A stretch of 8,109 nucleotides of DNA from Candidatus Gastranaerophilales bacterium (lineage in GTDB: Bacteria; Cyanobacteriota; Vampirovibrionia; Gastranaerophilales; Gastranaerophilaceae), in assembly GCA_021201175.1 (NCBI GenBank), contig JAJQFK010000199.1, positions 807 through 8,915 on the forward strand, in the 5' to 3' direction. Shown here one piece after another: positions 7,739 to 8,109 of the stretch. The position numbers were made by a program, and so were the translations under genes. The notes below the pieces were generated by a model that was given only the letters and a program-made list of their open reading frames with translations, was not told the DNA's origin and ran no database searches. Positions within the stretch are counted from its first letter, which is position 1, and each line of letters begins with the position of its first letter.

Positions 7739-8109
7739 AACTCAAAAAGACTTAGAAAAACATCTTATCGATTTATATGATTCTATTATAAAAAATGGAA
7801 AAACTCATGATGAGGCCCTTCAAGAGGTCTCTGTTTATTGTTATAAAATGGCAAATTATAAAAGAGGCTTACATGATGAAAAACAATTTGATTATCTCGA
7901 GTTTTCACAAGTTGTTACACATTTGTCGAAGAAGGAATATGCAAATTCTTTAATTACAATTATTGAACACTGGAAAAAACAGGCGGATAAAGCACTAAAT
8001 CCAACAAATAATAGTTGTAAAAATATTATAACCTTGTTTGCCAATCAAATTTTATTGTCTATGGATAAGAAAATAGTTTTTGACCCTGCAATTGGCTCTG
8101 GCTATTTGC
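7731..8109 (+). CDS. Second N6-type DNA methyltransferase, N-terminal part (runs off the window)
   Basis: The frame from ATG 7731 is open to the window end and gives 126 residues. It starts MPKTQKDLEKHLIDLYDSII and reaches VFDPAIGSGYL, where DPAIGSGYL (118-126) is a clear SAM-binding motif I of the N6-adenine (gamma-type) DNA methyltransferase superfamily. The ISLFANQ-like helix before it (NIITLFANQILLSMDKK, about 97-113) takes the place of the QFRTPRH lead-in seen in HsdM. It is not a copy of hsdM: the preceding region is about 60 residues shorter, is helical and charged, and shares no obvious motif with HsdM_N. Catalytic motif IV lies outside the window, so activity cannot be judged. It overlaps hsdS by 8 nt (ATGCCTAA) and has its own AGAGGTG, so it is almost certainly co-expressed with the type I system. 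Possibilities are a solitary accessory methylase, the start of a second M (or fused M-S or type IIG) protein, or an inactive regulator. Confidence 0.8.
   Translation, partial: MPKTQKDLEKHLIDLYDSIIKNGKTHDEALQEVSVYCYKMANYKRGLHDEKQFDYLEFSQVVTHLSKKEYANSLITIIEHWKKQADKALNPTNNSCKNIITLFANQILLSMDKKIVFDPAIGSGYL

Overview
This is an AT-rich bacterial window, roughly 30% GC by eye. It uses the standard bacterial code: TGG codes for Trp, and the intact genes that end inside the window stop with TAA or TAG. I cannot name the organism. The combination of AT-rich coding sequence, AGA as the main Arg codon and a TTG-started hsdR fits many low-GC gut or host-associated bacteria, and nothing here narrows it further.

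Left part (1-1570) is a scrap-heap of truncated genes. It opens with the C-terminal 123 residues of an unrecognised protein that runs in from outside (to 374, + strand). Next is a minus-strand C-terminal remnant of a DUF4238-like protein (about 638-363), which converges on and overlaps the end of the first gene. That remnant stops abruptly where a decayed Mu-type transposase begins (about 637-1570, + strand). The transposase lacks its N-terminus, has Glu where the first catalytic Asp should be, carries an in-frame TAG at 1126-1128, and has lost most of its catalytic core and beta-barrel through an internal deletion at about 1231-1240.

Right part (1694-8109) is an intact, tightly packed type I restriction-modification operon on the + strand. 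hsdR (1694-5095) encodes an EcoEI-like restriction and translocase subunit with an extra DUF4145/coiled-coil N-terminus. hsdM (5095-6549) encodes the N6-adenine methyltransferase. hsdS (6542-7738) encodes a two-TRD specificity subunit. A fourth gene (7731 to beyond the window) encodes a second, HsdM-unlike N6-type DNA methyltransferase, seen up to its SAM-binding motif I. Junction overlaps are 1, 8 and 8 nt, so the four genes are probably transcribed together and translationally coupled.

How it works: HsdS with two HsdM subunits should form the modification enzyme that methylates adenines in a bipartite target. Adding HsdR gives the complex that translocates and cuts unmodified DNA. The role of the coupled second methyltransferase is the open question and the best lead in this window. 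I see no tRNA, rRNA, CRISPR array or convincing terminator.
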